A stretch of 24,032 nt of DNA from a virus: positions 1-24,032 of IMG/VR virus record IMGVR_UViG_3300006919_000439, one strand, 5' to 3'. Both the position numbers and the translations under genes were made by a program. Positions within the stretch are counted from its first letter, which is position 1; the number at the start of each line of letters is the position of its first letter. The notes under the pieces are model-generated. The model ran no database searches and was not told where the DNA came from. It saw nothing but the letters and a program-made list of their open reading frames with translations. Below, in pieces: positions 1-7,143 of the stretch.

Positions 1-19
1 GAAGATTAAAGTTTGAGAC

Positions 20-86
20 ACCTGCTGCAGAACGCTGTCGCCCTGTGATCTGGCCCGACGTGGGGTAGAACGGTTCTGCAGCAGGT
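20..86 (+). other. Large stem-loop, 14-bp perfect stem
   Basis: The arms at 20-33 (ACCTGCTGCAGAAC) and 73-86 are perfect reverse complements. They enclose a 39-nt loop in which TGTCG and CGACG can pair again. Four T residues follow the right arm, so it could be a weak intrinsic terminator for an upstream gene, or an RNA-processing hairpin 5' of the tRNA-like element that follows. The sequence shows the pairing; the role is inferred. Confidence 0.6.
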
Positions 87-94
87 TTTGAAGG

Positions 95-155
95 AGCGGT
101 ACTCAGAGCTGATCACTCTGAGAGGGATAAGTAGGTTCGACTCCTACTGCCGCAC
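95..155 (+). tRNA. tRNA-like element, D-arm missing (possible tRNA-Ile, GAT)
   Basis: A good T-arm is visible: GTAGG, loop TTCGACT, CCTAC at 131-147. An anticodon-like arm CAGAG, loop CTGATCA, CTCTG lies at 104-120 and would present GAT (Ile). The acceptor halves AGCGGTA (95-101) and TGCCGCA (148-154) pair at six of seven positions. Only two bases separate acceptor and anticodon stems, so there is no D-arm, and the variable region is ten bases. No CCA is encoded. It may be a degenerate phage tRNA, a tRNA mimic, or a remnant. A real tRNA lacking a D-arm would be exceptional for a phage, so confidence is low. Confidence 0.35.
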
Positions 156-240
156 TTGGTGTCACCTACCCAGTGGTGAGGAGTAGCGAAGCTTCGCGTT
201 CCCACGGTGTAACCGTCGTGAGCCAGGGAAAGTAAAATCA
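156..240 (+). other. Hairpin-rich leader upstream of the SSB-like gene
   Basis: No gene is seen here. Short inverted repeats follow one another: a palindrome CGAAGCTTCG at 188-197, then TTCCC and GGGAA arms near 200-230 enclosing ACGGT/ACCGT. It may be the untranslated leader of the next gene or the tail of the RNA element above. No convincing -35/-10 pair was found. Confidence 0.35.
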
Positions 241-271
241 CGACACAAACTTCTTTCGGAGAGTTACGGCT

Positions 272-1126
272 ATGGCTAAGCGAAAATCGGCAGCAGAAAA
301 GAACGCACTGGCAGTCAAGGAACAGGGCGAACTCGCTCTGGCTGCGGGATACGGCGAGTACGAGAACGACGGCTTCGACAATGTTACTTCGGACGACTTG
401 TCCATTCCGTTTCTGACTGTCATGCAGTCAAACTCTCCGGAGATCAAGCCGGAATCCAAAGGCGGTCTCGGCTTGGAGATCGGTCAGCTCTTCAACACGG
501 TGACGCAGGAAGCGTTCGACGGCGAAGACGGTGTTGGACTGGTCCCTTCCATCACAAAACATGAGTGGGTCGAGTGGGCTCCGCGTGAAGGTGACGGAGG
601 CTTCATCGGACGTTACGACTGTGACGATCCTTTGATCCTCGAAGCCAAGGCGACACAGAAGTTCGGCGAGTACAAGCACGGTGAGAACAATCTCATCGAG
701 ACGTATTACATCTACGGCGTCCTGTATGACGTGGAAACAGGAGACTCCCTGGGACCAGCCGTCATCTCGTTCAGCAAGACGAAGATCAAGCGGTACAAAC
801 GCCTGATGTCTGCGTTGCGATCTTTCCAGCTGAAGGTGCCTGGCGAAGACGGTCAGCCTCGCCGCATCACTCCGCCACTTTATGCTCACTCTCTTGTCGT
901 CTGCTCGTGCGACGACAAGAACAACAAGGGCGAGTTCCAGAACTTCAACATCGTGCCGTCACAGGGTGACCTGCGAGGCTCTCTGATCGATGCGGAAGAC
1001 GCTCGGTTCCAGGAAGCCGTCATGCTCAAGAAGAGCATCGACAGCGGTGAAGCAAAAGCGGCCTACAGCTCAGCTGCATCAAGCGAGGGGTTGCCGGTCG
1101 ATGAAAACGGAGAGCCTGCCTTCTAA
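272..1126 (+). CDS. Conserved phage replication-region protein, possible ssDNA-binding protein
   Basis: This is a 284-residue soluble protein. The start at 272 is preceded by CGGAGAG. The N-terminus is Lys/Ala-rich. Residues around 42-110 (SIPFLTVMQSNSPEIKP, then FNTVTQEAFDGEDGVGLVPS and WVEWAPREGDGGFIGR) resemble a phage protein family found beside helicase and polymerase genes, usually left without a function. The C-terminal end is acidic and finishes ENGEPAF. A flexible acidic tail ending in Phe is typical of single-stranded DNA-binding proteins such as E. coli SSB and T7 gp2.5. Together with its place directly before a helicase, this suggests an SSB or recombination mediator. The family resemblance is from memory and the function is inferred. 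An intrinsic terminator lies just downstream. Confidence 0.6.
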   Translation: MAKRKSAAEKNALAVKEQGELALAAGYGEYENDGFDNVTSDDLSIPFLTVMQSNSPEIKPESKGGLGLEIGQLFNTVTQEAFDGEDGVGLVPSITKHEWVEWAPREGDGGFIGRYDCDDPLILEAKATQKFGEYKHGENNLIETYYIYGVLYDVETGDSLGPAVISFSKTKIKRYKRLMSALRSFQLKVPGEDGQPRRITPPLYAHSLVVCSCDDKNNKGEFQNFNIVPSQGDLRGSLIDAEDARFQEAVMLKKSIDSGEAKAAYSSAASSEGLPVDENGEPAF

Positions 1127-1172
1127 GCACTTGTCTCCAGCAGTGGTGAATGAGGCATAGGGTTTCCGTTGA

Positions 1173-1214
1173 GACCAGGGGTGGCTGTGGGAACTGGCCC
1201 CCCTGGTCTTTTTT
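1173..1214 (+). terminator. Intrinsic terminator after the SSB-like gene
   Basis: GACCAGGGG at 1173-1181 pairs perfectly with CCCCTGGTC at 1200-1208, with an 18-base loop, followed by six T residues at 1209-1214. It lies between the SSB-like gene and the helicase, and argues against any helicase start upstream of it. Confidence 0.85.
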
Positions 1215-1245
1215 AATGTCAGTTCCCAACCATGGAGTTCCCACC

Positions 1246-2484
1246 ATGCAATGGGGTTTACAACAGGACAAGGCATTGTCCAAGGTCGCCGCCTGGCTCA
1301 AGAATCCTGGAGATCAGCAGGTCTTCCGACTGTTCGGCTTTGCGGGCACCGGCAAGACGACTCTCGCGAGACATTTTGCCGAAGGTGCAGGTCGAGTCGC
1401 CTTCGGAGCGTACACCGGCAAAGCGGCTCTGGTGCTGCGTCAGAAGGGCTGCCTGAACGCTGCGACTCTGCACTCGATGATTTACCTGCCGTCGCCAAAG
1501 AGCGAAGCCGACATCGCCGAGATGCGGGAAGAACTGTTCAAGCTGAAGCTCAGTCTGGCAGCCGAAGGTCTCGAAGACGACGACATTATCAACCATCGCC
1601 GAGTCACCTTCCTGCAGGAGCAGATCACTGACGAGAATGCGAGGCTGAGTCAGCCTCGATTCACGCTCAATCGAAACTCAGACATCAAGTCTTGTGACCT
1701 GATCATCGTAGACGAGGTCACGATGGTCGACACAAGGATGGGCGAAGACCTCTGCAGCTTCGGCGTCCCGATACTGGTGCTCGGAGACCCTGGGCAATTG
1801 CCACCTGTGGGTGGGGCAGGATACTTCACGAAGCAGCGACCTGACATTCTGCTGACAGAGATTCATCGTCAGGCGAAAGACGATCCGATCCTGAGACTCG
1901 CGACACAGGTCCGTAAGAAACAACCCCTCCCCCTGGGCAAATACGGGAAGTCCGAAGTCATCTCCATGGTCGAGCTGAAGGAACGGACGCAGCAGGTCCA
2001 GGAGCTGGACATGATTCTCTGCGGACGCAACAAGACGCGACGAACGACCAATCAGCGACTGCGTGACCTGGCAGGCATTGAGGAGATGTACCCGACGCCT
2101 GGTGAGCAGCTGGTGTGTCTGAAGAACAATGCCCAGGAAGGTTTGCTGAATGGGGGGCTGTGGACGGTGCAGGATGTGGATGATCATTCGGATGACTTGC
2201 GACGGTACATGCGAGTCGCGAGCAATGACGAGCCTTCGACGGTCGACGTCGAGGCGTTGTCCATGATCTTTCGAGGCGAAGACACCAATGCAGTTGACTA
2301 CTTTACCATTGCATCGGCACACTGGTTCGACTTCGGAAGCTGCCTGACGGTCCACAAGTCGCAGGGAAGTCAATGGGAATCTGGACTGGTCATTGACGAG
2401 TCAGAATGCTTCCGGGGGAACGAAAGCAACCATCTCTACACGGCGTTGACCAGGTTCTCAGATCAGGTTCTGATTGCCATTTGA
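1246..2484 (+). CDS. ATP-dependent DNA helicase, Dda/RecD-like (SF1B)
   Basis: This 412-residue helicase would unwind DNA at the phage fork or in recombination. Near the N-terminus is the Walker A motif GFAGTGKTT. A Q-motif-like segment lies just before it (LQQDKALSKVAAWL). Walker B is DLIIVDEVTMVD, motif III is VLGDPGQLPPVG, and the C-terminal UvrD_C_2-type end VHKSQGSQWE...LYTALTRF provides motifs V-VI. The longer in-frame start at 1150 would place the upstream terminator inside the gene. The ATG at 1246, with GGAG eight bases upstream, fits best; the ATG at 1216 is the alternative. The length is close to T4 Dda. It is followed by the HNH gene after 17 bases. No promoter is obvious between the terminator and this start. 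Confidence 0.92.
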   Translation: MQWGLQQDKALSKVAAWLKNPGDQQVFRLFGFAGTGKTTLARHFAEGAGRVAFGAYTGKAALVLRQKGCLNAATLHSMIYLPSPKSEADIAEMREELFKLKLSLAAEGLEDDDIINHRRVTFLQEQITDENARLSQPRFTLNRNSDIKSCDLIIVDEVTMVDTRMGEDLCSFGVPILVLGDPGQLPPVGGAGYFTKQRPDILLTEIHRQAKDDPILRLATQVRKKQPLPLGKYGKSEVISMVELKERTQQVQELDMILCGRNKTRRTTNQRLRDLAGIEEMYPTPGEQLVCLKNNAQEGLLNGGLWTVQDVDDHSDDLRRYMRVASNDEPSTVDVEALSMIFRGEDTNAVDYFTIASAHWFDFGSCLTVHKSQGSQWESGLVIDESECFRGNESNHLYTALTRFSDQVLIAI

Positions 2485-2501
2485 TAGGACCGGAGAATAG
2501 C

Positions 2502-2843
2502 ATGAGTGCATGGCGAGACCTTGCAGACACCCTGCCCGGCAAAGCACTGCCGGGCCAACGCAGGTCGCCCCAGTGGCGACGTGTGAGGGATGAGTTTCTG
2601 CGAGGCAAGTCATGTGCCGTGTGTGGGGGTCGTAGAAAGTTAGTTGCGCATCATCGCATCCCATTTTCGCTTGCGCCCCATTTGGAATTGTCTGAAGAAA
2701 ATCTGATCGCCATCTGCGAAGCGAAGCGCTACGGAATAAATTGCCATCTTTTGATCTGTCATCTCGGAAATTGGCAACGCATCAACGTGTCGGTCGATGC
2801 GGACATCGCTTACTGGCACAACCGCATCATTGAGAGTCGGTGA
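2502..2843 (+). CDS. HNH-type endonuclease, small
   Basis: This 113-residue protein starts at the ATG at 2502 with CGGAG seven bases upstream. After a basic N-terminal segment containing SPQWRRVRDEFLRG comes CAVC, a zinc-binding CxxC pair. Then comes LVAHHRIPF, the HH core of an HNH nuclease, followed by LSEENLIAICE and a C-H-x(3)-C-H cluster (NCHLLICH). This order matches HNH proteins of the phage type, where the metal-binding ββα fold nicks or cuts DNA. It could be a free-standing homing nuclease, a nicking enzyme for recombination or replication, or a host-DNA degrading enzyme. Nothing in the context decides between them. An extra copy of the promoter-associated motif (ATAGGACCGG, 2484-2493) sits directly upstream. 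Confidence 0.75.
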   Translation: MSAWRDLADTLPGKALPGQRRSPQWRRVRDEFLRGKSCAVCGGRRKLVAHHRIPFSLAPHLELSEENLIAICEAKRYGINCHLLICHLGNWQRINVSVDADIAYWHNRIIESR

Positions 2844-2846
2844 TCT

Positions 2847-4358
2847 ATGAAATTCACACTCAAAGAAATGCTCTGGCTCATCTTGCTGTTCTTGATCTGC
2901 GTATTCGTGGTCTGCTGGCAGGAAGCACAAGGTGGACTGGTCAAGGTCAGAGCTGATCTGCAGGTCTGCCCAGGAACAGTCTTCTGTCAGGTGCAGGGGT
3001 CTTACGGGTCCGGAGTGGTGGTCGGAGATTACAAAGGCAAGTCGATCGTGCTGACGGCAGGTCACCTGTTCGAAGGTCACGACAAGCAGGGTGTTCCGTG
3101 CAAAGCGAAGCTGCTCAAGCTGACGGTCAACGGCATCCCCGGCAGGGTGCTCGGCTCATGGGTCGACAACAAGGCGAATGACTTTGCCATCCTGCTGGTC
3201 GACATCTTGTTCGACGAGGTTGTGCCGATCGGACTGCCGCCGAAGGCTGGTGACAGGGTGACGGTCTACGGCTGGGACTACGCGGTCAGCAAAGACCCTC
3301 AACTGTCGACCAGGACCGGACGCATCGTCAAGGTTCAGCGTGGTGAGATGTCTGACTTGGACTTCACGTCAGCGGTCGGAGTCAGTGGGGGTCCGGCGAT
3401 TGACTCCGCAGGCAACCTGGCGGGCATCCTCGTCTGGTCGTCGAGCATTATGCCGAACATCGGATTCCGACAATCGATCAAGCAGCTGTTGCGAGACGCT
3501 AACCTGCCACCGCCGAACCCGGCGAAGTTCACTCGCGGGGTGCCTGATCCTCCGAAAGATTCGTTGGTCGACAAGACGGCAGATCAGAAGCTGCAGGCCG
3601 AGATCGACAGGCTGGCCAAAGAGAGCGATTCCAAGCAGAAAGAAATTGCTCAACTGAAGAAGGAAAAGGAAGCATGGATAGCGAAGACAAAGTCCACCCA
3701 GGAATCCAGTTCCGGAACGACTGTGTTCGACACTGGCAAGCAATCGCCAGCCACCGACGACACTTCCCAACAGGCAGCCTCTGGGGACTCAAGTGGTTCT
3801 GGAAGCTCGACACAAGAATCTACTGCCGACCAATCGCCGAGTTCCCAGCCTGCTACGGGGGAGAAGGTACTTAATGCAGCCGAGGGTGCCGTAGGAATAG
3901 CAACAGCCCTCTTGGGCAACCCATTTGTCGCGACGGCACTCGGGATCACTACAGCAGGCACAGGGCTCGCTGGAGCGTACGGTGGATTGAAGATCGCTGG
4001 TGCGTTGTTGGCCTGGCGACGTCGGCGGAAGGAAAAGCAGGGAGGTGTCGTGGGGCAAAACCCTCCCTCTGGGTTTCAAGCCCGAGCCGAGACGAGACAA
4101 CTGCACACACGAGACACAACGGAGGCCGCACAACTCATACGACTTGGGAGACTGGAAGGACGTGACCCGCTACTCGACAGTTTTGTGGGAATCACTTTCC
4201 AGGACATGCTCAAAAACGACATCGAGGGAGAACAGCAACTCTCCCCAGAAATAAATTCTTACGCTCGATCCTTGTGGGATCGAGTCACTGCCCGTGTAGA
4301 ATCTGCTGCTCCCTTAAGCACAGGCTCTGAATACTCAGACAATTGGAGACCGCTATGA
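2847..4358 (+). CDS. Membrane-anchored trypsin-like serine protease with coiled coil and second membrane segment
   Basis: This 503-residue protein has several parts. Residues 8-24 form a hydrophobic N-terminal anchor or uncleaved signal. Residues 45-215 are a chymotrypsin/trypsin-like (S1-type) domain with the catalytic triad in order: His73 in LTAGH, Asp112 in NDFAILLVD and Ser180 in GVSGGPA. Residues about 245-282 are a Lys/Glu coiled coil. Residues 285-340 are a Ser/Thr/Gln/Asp linker. Residues about 346-390 are Ala/Gly-rich and hydrophobic, ending in WRRRRKEK, which fits a second membrane segment with a positive-inside stop. A polar C-terminal tail follows. The protease domain would sit outside the cytoplasm, so it is not a typical capsid-maturation protease. 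Host envelope modification, superinfection exclusion or lysis are possible roles (inferred). The stop overlaps the next start (ATGA). Confidence 0.85.
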   Translation: MKFTLKEMLWLILLFLICVFVVCWQEAQGGLVKVRADLQVCPGTVFCQVQGSYGSGVVVGDYKGKSIVLTAGHLFEGHDKQGVPCKAKLLKLTVNGIPGRVLGSWVDNKANDFAILLVDILFDEVVPIGLPPKAGDRVTVYGWDYAVSKDPQLSTRTGRIVKVQRGEMSDLDFTSAVGVSGGPAIDSAGNLAGILVWSSSIMPNIGFRQSIKQLLRDANLPPPNPAKFTRGVPDPPKDSLVDKTADQKLQAEIDRLAKESDSKQKEIAQLKKEKEAWIAKTKSTQESSSGTTVFDTGKQSPATDDTSQQAASGDSSGSGSSTQESTADQSPSSQPATGEKVLNAAEGAVGIATALLGNPFVATALGITTAGTGLAGAYGGLKIAGALLAWRRRRKEKQGGVVGQNPPSGFQARAETRQLHTRDTTEAAQLIRLGRLEGRDPLLDSFVGITFQDMLKNDIEGEQQLSPEINSYARSLWDRVTARVESAAPLSTGSEYSDNWRPL

Positions 4359-5032
4359 ACCCAGGCAAAGAACAGTTCCGTCGAGCGATCACGGAATTCC
4401 GAAACCTACACATCATCGCCGCGCTGCGACCGTTGATGACCATGCGAGCTGAGCTGATCGTCAATGACGAGTTCAGCGACCGTGGCGGCACCGATAACCC
4501 GACACGACATCACCTCAAGCAGCTGCTACTGGACTGTGACAAGGTCCGTCGACATGTGACTCACAACCCAGACAACGAAGACCTTGGAGACCTGATTGCC
4601 AAGGCCATTGACCCTGAAGGCTCTGCGGAGATCGGTGAGAAGCCGTTCGGTGGCGATGACATCCAAGGGGCGAGTGGCGGACTGATCGATCTCATCTGGG
4701 AGCTGGACGGAACCGATCCTGACATCCCTCTGATGAGTCAGCTCAACAGCAAGTTCCGAGGCTCGACCGGCGGCATCCTGCTCGGTGCCATCGACCGCAG
4801 CATCACTAACTGGACTCGGCTCAACAGCCGTGACCGAACCAAGTTCATCACACGGTTCGACAGCATGCGTGTCTACGGTGGCTACCAGGAAATCCTCGGC
4901 TTCATCGACATGTACCTCGGCGACGAGAACCGTGTTGACGTCGCAGGCGTACTACCCTCAGACGAGCCTCTGGGCTCAACGGACTCACCCAACATTCTGG
5001 GTGAAAGGTCCAATTCAACTCCTAATGCGTAA
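4355..5032 (+). CDS. Unknown protein coupled to the membrane protease
   Basis: This 225-residue soluble protein has no motif I recognise. The ATG at 4355 overlaps the protease stop and has GGAG at 4345-4348, so the two genes are probably translated together. An in-frame ATG at 4343 gives four extra residues but lies within that ribosome binding site. The N-terminal half is helical with several His and Arg residues (TRHHLKQLLLDCDKVRRHVTH). The middle is Gly/Asp-rich, and the C-terminal 35 residues are low-complexity and Ser/Asn/Pro-rich. Coupling suggests it works with the protease, perhaps as substrate, adaptor or cytoplasmic partner; that is inference. A terminator follows. Confidence 0.7.
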   Translation: MNPGKEQFRRAITEFRNLHIIAALRPLMTMRAELIVNDEFSDRGGTDNPTRHHLKQLLLDCDKVRRHVTHNPDNEDLGDLIAKAIDPEGSAEIGEKPFGGDDIQGASGGLIDLIWELDGTDPDIPLMSQLNSKFRGSTGGILLGAIDRSITNWTRLNSRDRTKFITRFDSMRVYGGYQEILGFIDMYLGDENRVDVAGVLPSDEPLGSTDSPNILGERSNSTPNA

Positions 5033-5076
5033 CACTGCGACCGTGCCAGGCCAGTCCCTTCGCTTGGGATGTTGAG

Positions 5077-5113
5077 AGACGCTGCATGCCGTTAAGGTGT
5101 GCAGCGTCTTTTT
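5077..5113 (+). terminator. Intrinsic terminator before the lipase gene
   Basis: AGACGCTGCA at 5077-5086 pairs perfectly with TGCAGCGTCT at 5100-5109, followed by a run of T to 5113. It ends the protease transcript. It also shows that an upstream in-frame ATG at 5097 is not the lipase start. Confidence 0.85.
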
Positions 5114-5126
5114 CATTGGAGTTGCC

Positions 5127-5918
5127 ATGTTTACTTCCGCACCGATGTTCACGAAGAAAGCTGCACTGTCCGCCATTCAAGGATCGATCCTGGCATATCG
5201 TGACGAAGAGACGATCAAAGAATGCTGTGAGCCTGCGGGCTGGAAGATTCATTTCATCGAGTCGAGCAAAGATGACGATTATGGCTGCGACGTGCAGCTT
5301 TTTGTCGCCGAGGGTCCGGACGAGTGTCATGTGTTCTTTCGCGGCACTGAGATGCCGGACATGTCGCAGCCTTTCTGGAATTTGAAAGCCATGGCTCTTG
5401 ACTGGTGGCAGAATTTCAAGATGTCTCGAACATCATGGTACGACGGTGAGGCACACAAAGGATTCGTCGAAGAGTACTATTCGATCCGAGATCAGTTGAC
5501 CGGTGTTCTCAAAGAGTCTGGAAAGCCGGTAACCATTGCCGGGCATTCCAAAGGTGGTGCGTTGACGACACTTTGTGCCATCGACTGTAAGTGGCTCAAC
5601 ATTGACATCTTTGGCATCTATACCTTCGGCTCGCCGAGAGTTCTCGACCATCCTTCGGCGAAGAAATACAAGGCCCACCTGGGCTCAAAGACGTACCGAC
5701 TGTTTCATAGCAACGACATTGTGCCCAGGACACCGTTGCCGTTTCGGTTCAAGCATGTCGGTGTGCCGATCTACGTCCGGCAAACGGCAGGCTACATCTA
5801 CAATGTGGGGAAGTGGGTCGCACTGGCTTTGCGAATCGTGAGTTACAAAACCGGCGACTTTGGGTCCGACCATTGTCGCGAGGCGTATCACAAATCAATT
5901 TTGAAGCATAAAGGTTGA
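5127..5918 (+). CDS. Class 3 lipase-like alpha/beta hydrolase
   Basis: This 263-residue protein starts at 5127, with GGAG at 5118-5121. The nucleophile elbow is GHSKGGAL, with Ser near residue 139; the fungal and plant class 3 lipase form is GHSLGGA. Before it comes the family's FRGTE oxyanion-side motif, and after it TFGSPRV, then HSNDIVPRTP, which supplies the catalytic Asp. A His near the C-terminus (SDHCREAYH) completes the triad. No signal peptide is seen, so it is either cytoplasmic and released at lysis, or acts on membranes from inside. A terminator lies just before it and a promoter starts at its stop codon. It therefore looks like a self-contained accessory gene, possibly for membrane disruption or host-lipid scavenging. 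Confidence 0.88.
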   Translation: MFTSAPMFTKKAALSAIQGSILAYRDEETIKECCEPAGWKIHFIESSKDDDYGCDVQLFVAEGPDECHVFFRGTEMPDMSQPFWNLKAMALDWWQNFKMSRTSWYDGEAHKGFVEEYYSIRDQLTGVLKESGKPVTIAGHSKGGALTTLCAIDCKWLNIDIFGIYTFGSPRVLDHPSAKKYKAHLGSKTYRLFHSNDIVPRTPLPFRFKHVGVPIYVRQTAGYIYNVGKWVALALRIVSYKTGDFGSDHCREAYHKSILKHKG

Positions 5919-5943
5919 CGCGAGATATAGGGCCGGATACTCT
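5915..5943 (+). promoter_or_regulatory. Promoter P1, motif in reverse orientation in the spacer
   Basis: TTGACG at 5915-5920 and TACTCT at 5938-5943 are separated by 17 bases. The spacer contains ATAGGGCCGG, the reverse complement of the CTGGYCCTAT motif found at the other promoters of this window. It overlaps the lipase stop codon and would drive the methyltransferase to polymerase operon. Confidence 0.6.
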
Positions 5944-5970
5944 CTCCTGATTCTAATCCCGCCAGGAGAG
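5942..5970 (+). promoter_or_regulatory. Hairpin that sequesters the ribosome binding site of the C5 methyltransferase
   Basis: CTCTCCTG at 5942-5949 is the exact reverse complement of CAGGAGAG at 5963-5970, with a 13-base loop. The right arm contains the AGGAG ribosome binding site for the ATG at 5975. Folding would block initiation, so translation may depend on an RNA-binding protein or on RNA chaperoning. Confidence 0.6.
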
Positions 5971-5974
5971 TTTG

Positions 5975-6730
5975 ATGCGTGTTGTTAGCCTGTTTGATTT
6001 CTCAACGTACGCTTTGAAGCCGTGGTTCGAAGCAGGTCACGAGACGATCGCGATCGATGAGCTGTACCAGACTGCAGCGTCGATACCTTTCAAGCCTGCT
6101 TCCAATTGGGCATTGGAAAGATACAACTGGAATTTGCTGCTGCCTGAGACTTTTCCTGAAGTCGCCAATCTCAAGCCTGACCTGATTCTGGCCTTTCCAC
6201 CCTGCACCGACCTCGCTGTGTCAGGTGCCAAGCACTTCGCAAAGAAATCTGCCGTTGACCCTGACTTCCAGAAGAAGGCAGTCGAGCTGTGCCGACTTGC
6301 TGAACGGCTCGGCAACTCGTGCGGCTGTCCCTGGATGGTTGAGAATCCGCTTGGCTGCCTGTCGACTCATTGGAGAAAGCCTGACTGGTTATTTCATCCA
6401 TGGGAATACGGCGGCATGCTGCAGGGTAAGGAATCCGTCCACCCTGACTGGCCAGAATTTATTGCCAAGCGAGACTGCTATCCGAAGCGTACCGGCATCT
6501 GGTGTGGCAACGGATTCCACATGCCGGACGTCGTACCTGCTCGTGTGATGCCTGACGGACAACGCATCTCATTTCCCAAGTGGCAGGCCCAGGACGAGTC
6601 GCGAAGATTCTCGACGCAGTTCCTGAAACTCGGCGGCAGCTCACTCAAGACAAAAATCATTCGGAGCCTGACACCGCGAGGGTTCGCGGCGGCTGTTCAT
6701 GCGGTAAACGATCCTGAGCATGGGAGTTGA
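5975..6730 (+). CDS. DNA cytosine-C5 methyltransferase-like protein
   Basis: This 251-residue protein begins VVSLFDFSTYALKPWFEAGHE, a diverged form of the SAM-binding motif I plus the motif II acidic residue region of cytosine-C5 methylases. LAFPPCTDLAVSGAKHF near residues 73-90 holds the PPC motif with the catalytic Cys. WMVENPLG near residue 120 corresponds to the ENV motif. The C-terminal TPRGFAAAVHAVN resembles the end of phage cytosine methylases. The length is short for a stand-alone C5 methylase, so the target recognition region is small. Likely role: methylation of phage DNA to evade restriction, or of nucleotides. The start is the ATG at 5975; a TTG directly before it is in frame but less well placed. 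First gene after promoter P1. Confidence 0.8.
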   Translation: MRVVSLFDFSTYALKPWFEAGHETIAIDELYQTAASIPFKPASNWALERYNWNLLLPETFPEVANLKPDLILAFPPCTDLAVSGAKHFAKKSAVDPDFQKKAVELCRLAERLGNSCGCPWMVENPLGCLSTHWRKPDWLFHPWEYGGMLQGKESVHPDWPEFIAKRDCYPKRTGIWCGNGFHMPDVVPARVMPDGQRISFPKWQAQDESRRFSTQFLKLGGSSLKTKIIRSLTPRGFAAAVHAVNDPEHGS

Positions 6731-6733
6731 AAA

Positions 6734-6943
6734 ATGATCGTGAAAATGGAAGTGACCGTCACAGTGACCCCGCCGAAAGGTCAGACGCTGAATACGCAGC
6801 AGGCGATCGAGTTGGCAATGTCAGCGGTGACGCAGAGACACGAAGTTGCTTGCGGCAGAGACATTGGAGAGAACTACGATCGAACAGCGTGGGCTGAAAT
6901 ATACGCCGAAGTGTCAGACAGTGACTGTGAGGTCATTGAATAG
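6734..6943 (+). CDS. Small hypothetical protein
   Basis: This 69-residue acidic protein has GGGAG just upstream of the ATG at 6734. The N-terminal half alternates hydrophobic residues (KMEVTVTVTP), suggesting a beta-strand. It is followed by a helix-like QQAIELAMSAVTQRHE. It contains two Cys and many Asp/Glu at the C-terminus. I do not recognise a family. It is in the same run as the methyltransferase and the next two genes. Confidence 0.6.
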   Translation: MIVKMEVTVTVTPPKGQTLNTQQAIELAMSAVTQRHEVACGRDIGENYDRTAWAEIYAEVSDSDCEVIE

Positions 6944-6957
6944 TAGGGGATGCGACT

Positions 6958-7143
6958 ATGGCGGAGCCAAAGTACTGTCAGAAATGCGAGAAGTATTTTG
7001 TCCAGAAGGGGTTTCGGCTTTGTTCCGTTTGCAAAGTTCAAACCGAAAAAGCAATGGAAGAGTCGAACTACTTGACGAAGACGATGTTCCCGAAGATACA
7101 TAGGTCCAGAAGTGCCCGAGAGGGTTCGGAAAGAGAAGAATGA
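6958..7143 (+). CDS. Small zinc-ribbon-like protein
   Basis: This 61-residue protein has two CxxC pairs, YCQKC near residue 7 and LCSVC near residue 22, spaced as in a small zinc ribbon. A basic and acidic tail follows. A purine-rich AGGGGATG lies upstream of the ATG at 6958. Its stop overlaps the next start (ATGA at 7140). Such proteins often bind nucleic acid or another protein; nothing more specific can be said. Confidence 0.6.
   Translation: MAEPKYCQKCEKYFVQKGFRLCSVCKVQTEKAMEESNYLTKTMFPKIHRSRSAREGSEREE

Noticed and set aside
1150-1245. Upstream extension of the helicase from an ATG at 1150
   Set aside because: The extension spans a strong intrinsic terminator and has no ribosome binding site; the Dda-like similarity begins after 1246.
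5097-5126. Upstream extension of the lipase
   Set aside because: It starts inside the terminator stem; GGAG points to 5127.
7075-7110. TTGACG followed by CATAGGTCCAG as another promoter of the family
   Set aside because: The spacing to any -10 is 18-19 bases, the central bases differ from the motif (CTGGACC instead of CTGGYCC), and it lies inside a coding region.
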